Of a DNA stretch of 64,000 nucleotides, positions 13,435 to 26,454 are shown piece after piece. A program made the position numbers and the translations under genes. The stretch covers positions 22,354,385 through 22,418,384 of the forward strand of contig JAZBQD010000017.1 of the NCBI GenBank assembly GCA_036583965.1, given 5' to 3'. The DNA comes from Prunella strophiata (Eukaryota; Chordata; Aves; Passeriformes; Prunellidae). The number at the start of each line of letters is the position of its first letter. Positions within the stretch are counted from its first letter, which is position 1. A model generated the notes under the pieces. The model was not told the DNA's origin, did no database searches, and worked only from the letters and a program-made list of their open reading frames with translations.

Positions 13435-13850
13435 GTTCTTAAAATCATAGAAAATTTGGGGAGTTAGAAAGAAAGTTAAGCTTAGTAGGCCCTGGGAAAT
13501 GTTAGGCTTTGTGTTTGCTAGATCATGAGAAACTGCACCTGTATAATCAGTATATGATAAATGATATAATTGTTAGATGTGATGATTGGTTAGTAATTAG
13601 ATATCGTTATTGTTTAATCATAAGAAGAATCATGAGAAACTACATTCAGGGGTTTGAGAGGGATCATGAGAAATTCATGCTTGAATAAGACCAATGTGTA
13701 CAACAGAACAATATAAGTTTAATAATTAGTATGTAAGTTATATAATGATGAAACCATGTTGGAGTCAGATTTGGGTCTGTACCCCTGACACCCAGAGCTC
13801 TTCAATAAAAGCACCTGCATATAATCATTCCATGATTATGTGTTTCTGAA
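13435..13850 (+). mobile_element. Solo-LTR-like element
   Basis: An AT-rich block ending in CTCTTCAATAAAAGCACC, with AATAAA at 13,804-13,809 followed by a short 3' part ending near ATAATCA. The motif ATCATGAGAAA recurs three times inside it (about 13,522, 13,629 and 13,662). Layout and composition resemble an avian endogenous-retrovirus LTR in plus orientation. No internal viral genes flank it. Confidence 0.45.
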
Positions 13851-16800
13851 TGCTAAAACTGGGAGAAAGACAGATGCAATCAGAAAAAACTTCTGATTTT
13901 AGCAGAAAATTGGCCATACACTAAGGACCTGCCACTAGAGTAGCTGGGATGAGAATGAAAAATGAGAAAGGCCACGTATGGTCTGTTTTACCAGCTGTAG
14001 GTTTGAAATCAGAGCTGACTGTGTCACAGGAAGAAGGGCAGGATCAGGCCACTGCCACAACAGGCTTTTTTTTTGCAGCAGCAGTTCCCCACAGACTGCT
14101 ATTAGCATGTCTGCTCCAAGGGCTGCTCATCATGGCTGGAATCAGCCAAACACAGATCATGAACTAGTTTTTAAAGGAATGTTTCTCAGAGGAACATGTG
14201 CCCAACCAAACTAGCTTCTGCTATGCAAAAAGTTAAGCGGAGCCACTTTTGAGTAAGGAAGAATTCCTGGCACAACCAATATCTTTCTGAAAAAGTCAGC
14301 CCCTGAAAAAGCAGAATGAGTTAAAAGATACATCTTCCTTTCTAGACTTCATTTGTCATGACCCAAGCAAGTCTTTACTCCATCAGTTACCTAGAGCATG
14401 GAGAGAGTAGTATCTGTAAGGTCCCAGAAAGTCCCAGAAGAGCTCAGTGCCTGGCCAAACCTTGTGGTGTCTCACACTGCCTCTTCCTCCTCTGCAACAT
14501 TGTGAGGGAAGGCTGTTTCAGGCAGCCTTCCAACATGCAGGTGTCTACCTGGCTCTTCACTGAGACTTCCTCTACCTCAACATCTGTTTCAAAGGAATAA
14601 GCACCAAAATCTGGGGAGCCAGCTTCCCATCCCAAAAGCCTGTGTGTCAGTCTGGAATACTGCAGTCCCCTCTCAGAGAATTAAGCATGAGCTAGATTCT
14701 CACTTGGAATAACCACCCACCTGGAGGACACACTTCTCTGGGTGAAAGGGCTTGGTGAGAAACAGGTGTCTGCAAGTCTGTATTAATGGGCTGGTTCCCT
14801 CTTGGGACATCAGTGCTCTTGAAGGGCAGAGCAACAGGTGGGTCTGTGGGGCAGTGCAGCTTACAAACACCCAGGTCAATGACTCAAGGTCAAGGACAGA
14901 AGGTGGGTGGCAGTTTCCTTCATGACTGCAGGAAGACAAATGGTCTGACTTGCAGAGAACTGGTGTGACGAGTGGAGCTGGGGTATTACAACACACACCT
15001 GAGATACTGGTGGTTAGTATATAAGGACTCCTTCTCTCATGACTGTGCAGAGGGCTTTGTAGCCTTGTGTTTTCAGTAGCAATGTAGCAGAGCTGCACTG
15101 GTGTAGGCAGGGTCAGAATGAAAGCCATTAAGCACCTCTTTGGACACCAGCTTTCTGGCACTACACTGGTATGCTGCTATTGGGAAATTCCTTGGAAAAT
15201 TGCAAATAAATATGGAAGTGAATAAGTTGCTTGTCTGTGAGGTTATTGTTTTCAGGGTTTTTTTTAGGTTTCCTGTACAAAACACTGGAACTATAATGTT
15301 TGAAAAGCAAATTCATTTACTAAGGCAAGGCAAAGCAGGATCAGAACATAATCCATTTGTTTAAGAGTGGTCCTTAAAGAGGAAGATCAAGCAGGCAACT
15401 TCTCCCTCACACCCCACAGCTACTCTTTAGGTAAAGAAAGGTTTTTAAAGCAGAATCTCTGAAGCATCATATCTGCATTCCTGGAACATCTCCATTAAAT
15501 ACACACAATATTTCAAAGCAAAGTACTGCTGGTTAATTTGCCCTTCACTTACCTGCCAGCCCAAAAATTACTTGTGGGGTGCACTACATGATGCCCTAAT
15601 CATGATGCCCATTATTTCATCTCTTTTGGAGAAGATTTCAGAACAAACTCACTTTTAGTAGACCATGACCCTTCAGCTCTGTTGGTCATCCACCACAGCA
15701 TCTAGTTGCACCCTGCTCAGCAGTATTTCAACACTTGTAATCCTTCTTCTAACAGTGATCCAACATCCCTGCTCCATAGGTCAGAAACAAGGGCACTACA
15801 AAGATCCACAAGAGAGGAAGGCATTCTTCATTCTGGGACACTAACGGGACATAAGCCCTCCTGGAGCCTGATTTAAACAGGAAAGCTTGAGGAGAGTGGT
15901 CTTCCAATTCAGCCACTTGGACTCCTGGCAATCCCTCTACTGGATTGCTAGGATAGGTGTTGCAAATACTGCTCTGCCTGACCAGGGCAGGGCAGACTTA
16001 CACAGGTGCAGGAGCAGGCATTTTTCTGGTCATGTAGGTAACACCAGGCTGCGTTAAAAGGGGTGACCAGGCAAGAAATGTCCTGAGCTTGTTTCTGAAG
16101 TAGAAGGTTGTGTGGGACAACCTGAGGAGCAGGGATTCAGCTATCACAGTGCACTGTAAAGGTTTTGTCTTCTTCCAGTAATCACGGATTACCAGAAGAC
16201 TCCTACCTTTCTCAAACTCCTTTTGGAGGTTCAGCACCCAGCCTATAGCACATATGAGGGCATGCTCATTTTCCTTTGGAGATCCTGAAGGAACGTGGGG
16301 GAGTAAGTACCAGTACTAAAGACCACCCAACTCACAGTCACTGGATTTGTTATGACTGCAGTTATTCATCAACTCTAAAAAAAAAAAAAAAAAAGAAAAC
16401 CATCACAACAAAAATACCTAACTTCAGGTCAAGGTTACGATCAAAGTGAGTTAGAGTGTGATTGATTAAATGCAGAGCAGATAGCTTATGAAAGCTTAGA
16501 GACATGGTAATGCCCAATAAAAACAACCAGCTTTTGAGTCACTTCTAAATTTTTCATACCCTGTCTGGGGAAGCTGACAAACTGACAGAAGAAAACCTGT
16601 TAGTTTTCTCCACTGAGAACCTCAGATTGTCATGTTAGGCAGCCATGTGCATGATGCTGAAGAAAGTAGTAGAGACATCGCAAGGATACTTCACATTTAC
16701 ACACAAGCATATCAGAGCAGAACTAACTTTCTGCTGGTCCTTCCTTTGTTAGTTTTGTTACTAGGCTGCAACTAACAATTAGTGTTAACACATAAAAAGT

Positions 16801-19799
16801 ATATGAAGATGAGTCCACAAGGTGACTTTGGAAATTCTATACTGTTTCACGAGAGGCTTGAAACACCCTTGAGAATCTAGTCTGTGTGTATTCAGAGCTG
16901 TGACCATATAACTCTGTTCTGTATTAAATTCCTGTGGATTATGGTGAAACAGGATATATCTGTGGCAATAGCAGGTGAGTGTCAGCTCTTGGATGAAATA
17001 TACAGGTAAAGAAGAGCAATTTAAACAAAAGCCCAAATAATTAGTATGAAAAACGTGTGTAATAACAGCTCAACAAGAAACCCACTTGAAAGCAAGCAGG
17101 AGACTTGGCACTACAAGTGTGTGCTAATTATATGAGGGAGATTTGTCTGAATGTACAGTATGTAATTTCTCTATATACGATAAGGATGTTGGGCATTTTC
17201 TGTCTAAGAAACCATGATGCTTTGGTCTCCAGCCTGTGGCCTCAAGTTATTACCTAGTGTTTACCTTTAAAACACAGAGAGTGGATTATTTAAAACATAA
17301 CTGGATCATGCTCTTCACCCACCCACACTGCTAGCTGTGAGTTCCTGGGCTCACAAAAGGAAGTGACACTCTGCAAATGACATGTGAAGCCTGTAGCAGA
17401 CCTGCAGTGCATCCATTTCTGCTCCCCTGAACGCTGTGAGGGCAGAACTCCTGTTTTACAGGGTGCCTTAAGGAGCTCACAGTGCAAACACAAAAAGACG
17501 GAGGGTGAGGAAATCTTTGCAATGACAGGATTGGAATCATGTGGGAGCTGAGTCGTGGTTCTACCACAGAAATCCTGGGGCTACTTCCAGCCTTTCATGC
17601 AGTTGCCCATCTGTAGCAGGGTGACAACAGAGTCTCATATGTTGTGTCTTTGGGAGGCTCTCCTTTTCTTCAAAGAGAAGAAAATAACAGCACAGAAGTT
17701 TGTAAATATGAATATGGGGCATTTTTAAGATATCTGACTGTCACAGGAGCATTTATTCCTCTGGAGAAAAAAAACAAAAAAACAACTGAGCCAGTGTTTC
17801 CTCCCAAGGTTTCTGGGTTGAGGCAACCATGGTATTATTTTCTTCTCTCCCTTTTTGGCCTGGTAAGTTTCAAAGTTTGAGAGACCTGTTTCAGTGAAGA
17901 GATGTGACCTAGACACTGCTTTTACAGTAAAGTCTGGATCTCAAAATTCCCCTCTATCATATTCAGTTGTTTAGTAGAAATAGTAAGCTATGTATAAAGA
18001 AAGAGCTGACAACATCCTTCTGGAGAAAATACTACGAATAGTATGAAATATGTTTCTTGGTGAAAAAATCCATCACACTGATTTTGTGTTATTTGTTCAC
18101 CCAATGCTACATCTCACACAAACTCAGAATCAAAGTAGTGACAAAGATCATGATTGAAGACAGTGGTATTGTACTTATCCCCCACCCTGCTAAAACTTTA
18201 ACCATTGATGAAAAGGTCTGTTTTCAGAGTTGTTGCTCATGCCATGCAGCTCCTATGAGTGGGAGAAAGTGAGAACAGGTAAACAAGCTCAAAATTACTG
18301 CTCATATTTAAGACATTTGATAGAACCCACTTTTCCTTCCTTGCTTTACTTTCCAGTGAGGTAACCATAAAGCTTGAGTTTAACCATGCCATGCCAAAAG
18401 AGTGTGCACACTTCTCTGCCTCCTTGGTTGTTAGGTTCTAATGTGCAGGCTCCCCAGTCCAACCTTGTGATCACAATTTCATTGCAAAAGCTGTCTTTTA
18501 GCACTGAGTAGCAAATGGCAGACATCAACTGCTGCACACAGACATGCACAAGTGACTTCACCTTTGCAATGCCAAGTGCCTTCTATGCCCCTTTAGGGCC
18601 CAGCTATCACTTGCAGCCCTGCAGCATTCAACCCAAGTTCTTGAGTCAGTCTTTCTCCCTTCTCCTTCCTATGCTGTTGCCTTGGCCTTCCACTTGCAAA
18701 TCTCAGTAGATTCTCATAGAAAGCAATTGCTCATCATCTGAGAATCTCATTTTCCTTCCCCTTGTGCTTCCTATCTGTTTTGTAACTTTAGTTTGTGTTA
18801 AGGGGAAAAGCAAGAGTTTACAAATAGAAAAGTAGATAATAATCATGTAAATAACCTGTAAGCATTACCAACCATAAATTTGCACAAAGTGGAGTGACTG
18901 ATACACACCACCTGTTACTGCTTAAATGTGATCCTGTCAGCACTGACAGCATCATATACAGGAACAACCAAGAGGTAGCTTGGTTGGCTCCTAATGCCAA
19001 GGGCAGAGTTGACAGAGGAGAAAGCCTGACAACAATAATTATAGTCACTTTCCTCATCGTCACTGCTTGCTGACTCTGGAAAGGACATTCTTCTGGGGGC
19101 CACATTGCTTCATTACTTGGCTGGCTATTTGTCAGGCACTTCCTTTTCTTTCTATTATTTTTCCCCTAGAGTAACTTCAAGTTGAAGTGTGGACCCCACT
19201 GATAATATTCTGTGCAGGTAAACCTGTCTCAAGAGGTGTGATGATACTGTCCCTAGACAGCTGGCAAAGTCTTACTCTCAGCCCCTAGTAGAAATGGTGG
19301 GAAGCAGAGCTACAGGCCACCCCAGTAAAAGATACTGACTCTATGTATTATTGCTTGAGCTAGTTATATTTAGTTAATTGGAGCTTAACTTTGCTATACA
19401 AAGCACCATCTTATTCTAGGACAGAATGATGCACAGATTAAGCAAGACACCATTATATAGACTATATGGATTACATGTACACTATATGGATTTTACATGA
19501 AGATTCACTGGGTTTGATTTTTGTCAAATTCTAAGCATTACGGCTAACACTCTTCCAAACCAAGTCTCTCCCCAAAATATTACTCTCACTGATTATGTCA
19601 GTAGTTCAAATAAACATGACAAGTCCTGGTGCTCTGTCATTTAGAAGTACACACCTTACCTTATTCCTGCTGTGGAGCAGGGACTTTATACCAGGAATGA
19701 GGGAAGGGAGGTAAGAGGCTGCAAGGCACAGACACAGATTTTTAAGTTGCTGCAAACTTGCTTATCTCACCGTCTCCCACATTTGACCCGTGCTTTAAG
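13851..19799. other. Intergenic DNA without recognised genes
   Basis: Six kilobases of ordinary composition with a short A-tract at 16,378-16,394. No exon, RNA gene or clear transposon is recognised. Confidence 0.55.
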
Positions 19800-20010
19800 C
19801 AGAAGAAGATGTTGGCGCAGTTTGGCGAGTCTAGCCCCATACCAAGTCTGCCGCAGGCCGGGCAGCAGGGCAGGCCAGGCAGCGCCCGGGTGCGCGGGGT
19901 GTCCAAGGCAGCCCCGCTCCGGCGTGCTGCCTGCTCCCTCTGCTGGCACCGCCTGCTCCGAACTCCGGCGGAGGACCTGGAACTGCTGAACAGTGGAAGG
20001 GAGACGTCTA
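19800..20010. promoter_or_regulatory. Small CpG cluster
   Basis: An isolated 200-bp GC/CpG-rich patch in AT-rich DNA, 6.4 kb upstream of HSDL2. Open frames through it resemble no known protein. It could be a minor promoter, enhancer or untranslated exon. Confidence 0.3.
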
Positions 20011-21719
20011 AACAGAGCCCTTGAGCTCATGGGAGTCACATTTCCTTCGCAGCATGACGAGCCATCAGTCCTGCTCACTAGGGTCAGCAGCCTGCAGATC
20101 GTGTCTCTCCTATGCACGTCTTGGAGCCGTTCTCTTCATTTATCATCACCCAAAAAACCTGTACCTTTCTCTCTAGTTACAGTAGCGAAACAGTCACAGT
20201 TTTTCCGTCACTTCATTTTTATGGGCCTCAAAATCTGAGAAGTAAGCAATAGAGTAAAAAGAAACACACTTTTGACCTCATGTAAAAATCCTTTGCAGAA
20301 TGCAAATATCTGCAATAATTCCTCTACTACAGCATCTATTATAGGTCTTGTCCTAACAGTGCACAGTGGGCTTTTTTCAATAGCTCAAGATCATCAGCCT
20401 TTTTAAATAACATCTGATCAGGATGGTCTCAATTCATTCAAGCTTTGTGAAACCAGTACAAGGCAAAAAATTACTGTTTGTGTCCCAATCACAGGAAAAG
20501 TTAGTGCTGACTTCAGCTCTTACAGTACACTGGAAACATGCTGTGCATCCCCAAATCATGGAAGAACTCATATCCCCTTAGATATGAGGTAATTTAAAGA
20601 TGAAAAAACATTATAAGAAATAAGGTTCTGTTAGGTTTGCATCTCACAGTGACACAGGACAGTTTGCAGTCAGAAAAAAAAAAAGAAGTGAAAATTCAAA
20701 AAGTTGTTCTTGAAACACCAGAATTTTGAGACATAATTGTTTTTTAAGCTTTACAAGACGTTATTGTAAAAAGCCATGTTTGCCGTTGGGTATTATAATC
20801 AACCTGAGTTGAGACTTCTGTAACAATTACAAAATCTATTGATCTTACACTGCATCAGCAAAAAATGAGGACAGGTGTTTTAAAATAGCATTGTAGTTAC
20901 ATAAGAAAGACCAGTATTCTGCTAGTGTTCAAAATTTAACTATAGCAGCATCTTTTCCAGACTCAATGTTAGCATCATACCACCTTTAATACTAGAATTT
21001 CCTAGCGTGAAAGCCATGAATGGCTTTAGCTTGTCTAAAATGAAGAAACAGAATCATCAGAAAATTAAAACTATCTGGATATAGGCTGTGCACAGGAAAC
21101 AGTAATATCCCTAGAGTAAGATTTTTGAGTGCTTTAGAAAATCTGTTTTGGAGTATACTTCCTGGTTTTATCCATGTGGTAAAAATGCTAAATCAGTATC
21201 TGTGACTAAATCTCATACACTTCCAATATCTGAATCTAACAAAGAATTTCCATATATCTGTATCTATCTATATTTCACAATATTGAAGCACTTTGCTGTA
21301 AAGGAGGAGGCTGATTAATTGACGTAGAATTTACTTTTCCAGTCCATCTGTAAAAACACTTCTGAGGACTTGGTGACAATTATTAACTAAATGGATAACT
21401 TATTTTTTTTTCATTATTAATCTGTTCTCTTCTGACTCCATTTTGAACTGTGTTAAAATAGTGATACTTGTGGAAATCACACTTACAAAGAAGTGTAACA
21501 ATTCAAAATTATGAAAGTTCTGACACTGCCTCCTTTCCAACACTACTTAATCGGTAAATATATTTTCTGGAACTAGAAAATACTGTAAGATGAGCAAATT
21601 ACATGAGATGTTGTATCCTGTTACTTAATGAAATTATTAGATTATGACTGATTTAACTAAGAAGAGACCATATGGCTCCAATCTCTCAGGGGAGATGAAA
21701 CAAATCAGGTTATTTTCCG
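20011..21719. other. Intergenic DNA left of the inverted HSDL2 copy
   Basis: AT-rich. No homology to HSDL2 intron 10 or exon 11 is seen left of 21,720, so the duplication ends sharply there. Confidence 0.65.
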
Positions 21720-22862
21720 ACCAAGTCCTCCTGGTAAAAGCAGTGCACATTTAGGAAACTCTGTTCAGACATGCGCAGAGCACAAGTCCAAGGCATTGAC
21801 TGGATTCTTTCTGAAGATGCACTGGCTGCTAAAATGTCGGTACCTGGTTAATAAAAGCAGTGCCACCTTTTGCACTCTTCCTGTTCCCAGAACGCAGGAG
21901 TGCAGGAAAATCCAAGCATTTCTTGCCTGCAGTCTCCCCTCAACCACAAAAAGCCAAAAGCTCCTCCAATCCCAGCTCACAAAGCGAGAAGCCGCTCTAC
22001 TCCCCTGCCAGCAGAGGCTTTTCTGGGCCCCGGTGCCTGCGTCCCTTGACAAAGGCCTTTGTCCCTCACCTGTGAACATCTTCACAAAGTCGGCACTCGA
22101 CATGCTCATAACCACATCGGCTGTCTCAGGAGGCTTTCCGAAGCCAGCGCTCCCACCCTTGCTCTTCAGGTCAATGTACCAAGTGCCTCCTCCGTCGCCT
22201 GGGCACAGAGTGAAGCGAGGTGAGAAGGCAGCAAGGAGTGCTGTGCCCTGCCTCCCTCTCTGTTGCCCCGCCAGAGGCCGCGGCCGTGCGCGCTTGCAGC
22301 GGTTCCGCGGCAGCCGCACGCTGGCGGCTGCTGAGCAAGGAGTCACCTCTCGTCCCCGTGACGCCCCCAGCACCGCGGGCCGGGGCCACGGGCAGGAGAG
22401 CCCAGAGGCTGCGCTCGGCTCACAGAGCCGGCGGCAGCCGCTGCCGTGGCCCCGAGAGCGCCCTGTCCGCGGCCACAGCAGCCCCGGGCAGCGCCGGCAC
22501 AGAGGCGACACGTGTGACACGAGGGACAGCGGCTGCCGCGGCTGCTCGGGCGGGCCTGCAGCAGCAGCCACACACAGAACTGCAGGGGAGCTGGTCTGCT
22601 TCGGGACCAGCTCCCAAAGGGCTTCTGTCTGGAAACACCCCGTGCCTTTTGCCAGGCAAGGCTGCACAAGCGATGGGCTTACCAGATAGCTCAAACTGAA
22701 AGACACCCTGAGTACTTCTCACGTACTCTTCAGTCACCGCCCCTTGGATAGCTCGGAACGTCTCTGCAACAGGACCCGATGGCATGGCTGCAGCAGATTC
22801 TGTCTTAGCCTTGGCTGCATCTCCTTCTTCCTGCTGGGATCTGCCTAATTTCTTCTCCTCTT
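21720..22862 (-). pseudogene. Inverted partial copy of HSDL2 (exons 9-10, block B')
   Basis: Read on the minus strand this matches 43,215-44,357 base for base without gaps (paired coordinates sum to 66,077). I count about four mismatches in 1,143 bp: one in exon 9 and three in intron 10. It contains exon 9 from its tenth base (22,683-22,862), the GC-rich intron 9, exon 10 (22,070-22,198) with intact internal splice sites, and 350 bp of intron 10. The start of exon 9 is altered: the pyrimidine tract and TAG acceptor are replaced by an A/T-rich stretch ending GGAG. No exons 1-8 or 11 accompany it, so it cannot encode HSDL2 by itself. Overlapping 313-, 297- and 159-codon frames here are shadows of GC-rich sequence. 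Duplicate assembly of one locus is unlikely, because the flanks and block A differ. Confidence 0.9.
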
Positions 22863-23565
22863 TGAGTGAGTGGGCAGCACCTCCAATAAATTAATTCTTC
22901 TGCAAAGGTTTCAAAACTGTAAATCAATTTACTGCTTTTGTTGCCAACTTTCAGAACTCTCTAAATACGGACAAAGGGTTTAGAAAGGAGACTGAGATGC
23001 AAAGCAGAGACTTTCCACAAATAAAGCCGACCAAGGATTAAGATGTGAGAGAATTCACACACTGAAATCTACATAAACCGGCCTATCTAACACATAGTTA
23101 CTTACCCCTGCCTATTGCATAATTGCTTCACTTGTGCAACCGTATTCAGTACATGTCACTACACCTACACAGGCCTCTTCGGGGGTCTCTAGTGGTCCCT
23201 GCTGGTCGTCTGGGGAGATGCCCCCTACTCAGTTCCAAGCAGCAAAGTTCAGTTCAGGACGTGCAGAACTTCAGACTGAGTCAGAGAAGATGTCATCTTC
23301 TCAGACAATTGCCAGGCAGGTCATAAAATACAAAAGCTTTCCATAAACATTGAGCAACATCTGCTTAACCCACCTGATAGCATCTTTTTACATTTAAAAC
23401 AAGGGTTAAAGGGGAGAATGATACCATCAACTTCCATCTGGATCAGAGATCAAAGGAAGGGACAGGGACAGCAAATTCTGCTTCAAGACTCAGAGCTTAA
23501 AGATCCAGAGAATTCTACTTAAAATAGAGAATTCTGTTTAAACACATCAACTTGATTTTACTTTG
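22863..23565. other. Segment between blocks B' and A'
   Basis: About 700 bp. Its left end (about 22,885-22,965) still resembles intron 8 near 42,726-42,775 in reverse. The central part, about 22,966-23,555, has no counterpart at the gene and is flanked by the 6-mer TGGCAA (read on the minus strand), so it may be an insertion in this copy. It lacks clear TG...CA ends or terminal inverted repeats. Confidence 0.5.
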
Positions 23566-23985
23566 CCACAGTGAACATGCACATTTAACAGTAAAGGAAA
23601 GCTTTTCCTATAAAAGAAAGCTTTTGCAATTTACAAAGCCAATCAAGTTGAGTAGCCCCTTAAAATGCTGTTGAAAGTCTATTAGGTGTCTTCAGTATCA
23701 AAAATACTTAGGTTCTGATCTATGAGTCCCTACAGAATAACCTGCACTGGGAGCCCAAGGAACTAACACCATCTGTCCCTGGCAGAACGGTCCTAGCGTG
23801 ACTGCTCCAGGAGTATTTCCACCACAGAGGAACACTTCCAAGTTTCCCTCCTCTGCCCTGGCCTTATCCCTATTTTGACATTTGTATAAAAGCAGTTCAG
23901 CATTCTTAGTGGCCCTTCAACTTGACATAAACCAATTCTGAAAAAGCAAAAGCAATGCTTTTCTAAAAAAACCCTAAAACATTTC
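23566..23985 (-). repeat. Block A' (inverted copy of HSDL2 intron 8 segment)
   Basis: Matches about 42,300-42,700 on the other strand. I count about 15 substitutions in 330 aligned bases, plus a 19-base length difference near 23,585-23,605. Identity is therefore about 95%, clearly lower than blocks B and C. Confidence 0.85.
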
Positions 23986-23990
23986 TACAC

Positions 23991-24470
23991 ACGAGATGGT
24001 GTTTTCAGAGCCGATTGCGAGCCTGAAAGATCATCTCTCTGAGGCCAGGACACCCAGGGCCCAGCTGACAGTGCTCGCTCGGATCTCGCTCGCCTGCACC
24101 TCCTTCCGCAAGGCTGCGTTTCCTGCTGCCCTCGGCGGGCGCAGCCAGGCCGGGCCGGCAGGGAGGCGCAGGAGGCTCCGGCAGAGCGCGCTGAGCGCGG
24201 CGCCAGCGGGGGCAGCGCGGAGGCGCCGCTGCAGCGCGGCACGGCGGCCCTGCCAAGTGAGCGGCCGCTGGGCAAAATACCAACGCTAAAGGAGTAGTTC
24301 CTGAAGAGAAGGGCGCTCCACGTTCTGCTAGGAGTAGCTGCGGGGTCAGGAGCTAGCTCCGGGTGACTGCTGCACCGTCGGAGGGAAGGGCATTTGGCAG
24401 AGCAGAGGGGTGTCCTCCCCCTGACCCCCAGGACCGTGGGGTTTCTGCAGTGTAAGAGAGCAGAGCACTG
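23991..24470 (-). repeat. Block C' (CpG-dense inverted repeat, upstream copy)
   Basis: 480 bp matching 46,552-47,031 on the opposite strand with no gap (paired coordinates sum to 71,022) and about five mismatches. It is rich in CpG and in short GC palindromes. No known protein is recognised in its open frames. It directly abuts block A', although C lies 3.9 kb beyond A at the gene. Confidence 0.9.
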
Positions 24471-25670
24471 GACTGCAAGCACGGATGCAAGGGTGCTCAG
24501 CCCACGGTAAACCCGTGCTCCCCTGCTCAGCACCCGGAGTGAGGCGGGGCGAGCTGCGGGGCCACTGCGCAGGCACCGGCAACACCGCTGAAACCCAGAG
24601 CTTGAGACTTCCACCTTCTGCAGCGCCTGTTCAAATGCTTTCTGGCCCTCATGCTAAAAAAAAAAAAAAAAAAAAAAACAAAAAAACCCCAAAACTTTAA
24701 GGATGTAAACTGACCCCCCTAATACAGCAAAAAGCCCTATCACTTCAGTTCCCCTATGACATACTGGGGAGAGAATAAAAAAACCAAAAAAAACCCCATC
24801 AAAAAGCAAAACAAACACTCAAGGGGAAGATGGCTGAACCATGATGCCCAGGTGTTTCCCCTGCAGGTACCTGAGAACATAGGTGAAAGTGGCAGCTCTC
24901 TACACACAGTCACTATGGCTCACTTCCATGGAGGACACCGCAGGTATGAGGTTTATGGTCTGGGTATGCAGCTATGGCAGTCAAGCTGTGTGCTGGTCAT
25001 TTGGGCTGAGTGGCTGCAGGGACAATGAAGGAAAAGTATGCCTGAAGATCTTAACAAAGCACTATCAGTTCCATCTGTGCAGGATGTCACCCCTGGGAAA
25101 ACAGGTGGTATGGAAGATGTTACAGTTGCAAAGTGTTCAGACAGTGCTGGCCCCTTTAGCCTGCTCTCACCGCAGTCATGCAGGAGTCTGCAGCCCTGCA
25201 ACACTGTGAAGGGAACCAACAACCACCATTATATTAATACACAGACTACTTCATCCACTCAGGGCTCACTTTGATTTCTGTTGAAGTCAGTAAAACCATC
25301 TGTCTCAATTCCTCCTACCAGGTGATTTCCCTTTCTGCCATCAGCTCTCGGTGAAACCTGAAGTCCTCTCAGGGCGCTACACAGAATCGCTGTGAGAGCT
25401 GAAGGGGGAAAGACAAGCCAAAGGTGGAACCTGGTGGAAGATTTGCTAACCACAGTAACAGGTGGTCAGCATGGCCAGGATGGGAGGAAGTAAGAGGGTA
25501 GCAGAGGGAGGACAAGGAAAAGTTACATGGGCAGGGCACGGAGACAAAGGCTGACTTTGAAGTTATTGTGAAATAAGAGAGGTACTAGGGGAGAGGATGA
25601 AGGACGAGATAGGTGTGGCTGGGTGAACAAAGACACAGGATCTTACTTCAGGCTTTCTATTAAACAGGGA
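24471..25670. other. Non-coding stretch with poly(A) tract
   Basis: GC-rich until about 24,650, then a tract of 20-plus A (24,656-24,679) followed by A/C-rich sequence, and another A-rich tract at 24,776-24,815. The GC-rich part ending in poly(A) could be the 3' end of a retrocopied transcript, but no source or polyadenylation signal is recognised. The remainder to 25,670 shows nothing. Confidence 0.4.
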
Positions 25671-26150
25671 ATCACAGAATCATTAGAGTTGGAAGGGTCC
25701 TTTGGAGATTATCTACTCCAACCACCCTGTCAAGGCATGGTGACCTAGAGCAGATGACACAGCCTCCATGGGCAGCCCGTTTGAGGGCTCTGCCACCCTC
25801 AACACAAAGAAGTTCTTCATCATGTTTCAGTGGAATTCTTGTGGTTTAGTTTATGACCACTGCTCCTTATTCTGTCTCTGGGCACCAGTGAAAAGAGTCT
25901 GGCACCACGGTCCTGGCATCCAACTCAGAGATATTCATATGCCTTAAGGAGATCCGGTCTCAGTCACCTCTGGACCGAACAGGCCCAGCTCCCGCATGGA
26001 GCCCTCAGAAGGCCCCAAATCACCTTTGTGCTCCTCCACTTGACTGACTCCAGTAGCTGCCTGTCTCTCTTGTCCTGAGGAGCCCCGAACTGAACACCGC
26101 ACTCCAGAAGATGAGATGGATGCAAAGCTCCAGTGATTTGAGCGCAATTG
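25671..26150 (-). mobile_element. CR1 LINE fragment
   Basis: Begins on the plus strand with ATCACAGAATCATTAGAGTT and GGAAGGGTCC, the reverse complement of the CR1 3' end. It continues for 480 bp through the usual CR1 tail. The element is 5'-truncated and points away from HSDL2, ending about 100 bp from its CpG island. Confidence 0.85.
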
Positions 26151-26454
26151 GCAGGACACCAAAGCAAAATTTCACACACACGACGGAGAACGAAAGGATA
26201 CGGAAAGCCTTCCAGTTCCACCCTTCATCCCGCGTACGCCTTTCTCCAGCCCCAGGTTAGCTCGCACTCCCGAGCCCGCCACCCCCGCTGTGCCCCCGGG
26301 CAGAGCGGCGGGGCCCAGCGGGGCCCAGCGGGGGAGCGGCCCCGGCCCCGGCCCCGCCCCGAGCGGCCGCGGCGGCTGCGCAGGGAGCGGGAGCGGCCCC
26401 GGCCCTGCCCCGGCCCTGCCCCGGCCCGGCCCGGCCCGGCCGCCCCGCGCCGCC

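Noticed and set aside
21765..22706. 313- and 297-codon frames on opposite strands in block B' (and the same in block B at 43.4-44.3 kb)
   Set aside because: They run across exon-intron boundaries of HSDL2 in the wrong frames, through GC-rich intron 9. Their conservation between copies reflects DNA identity, not protein selection.
21720..22862. A functional second HSDL2 gene on the minus strand
   Set aside because: It has only exons 9-10, no acceptor for exon 9, and no exon 11 or upstream exons in the window.
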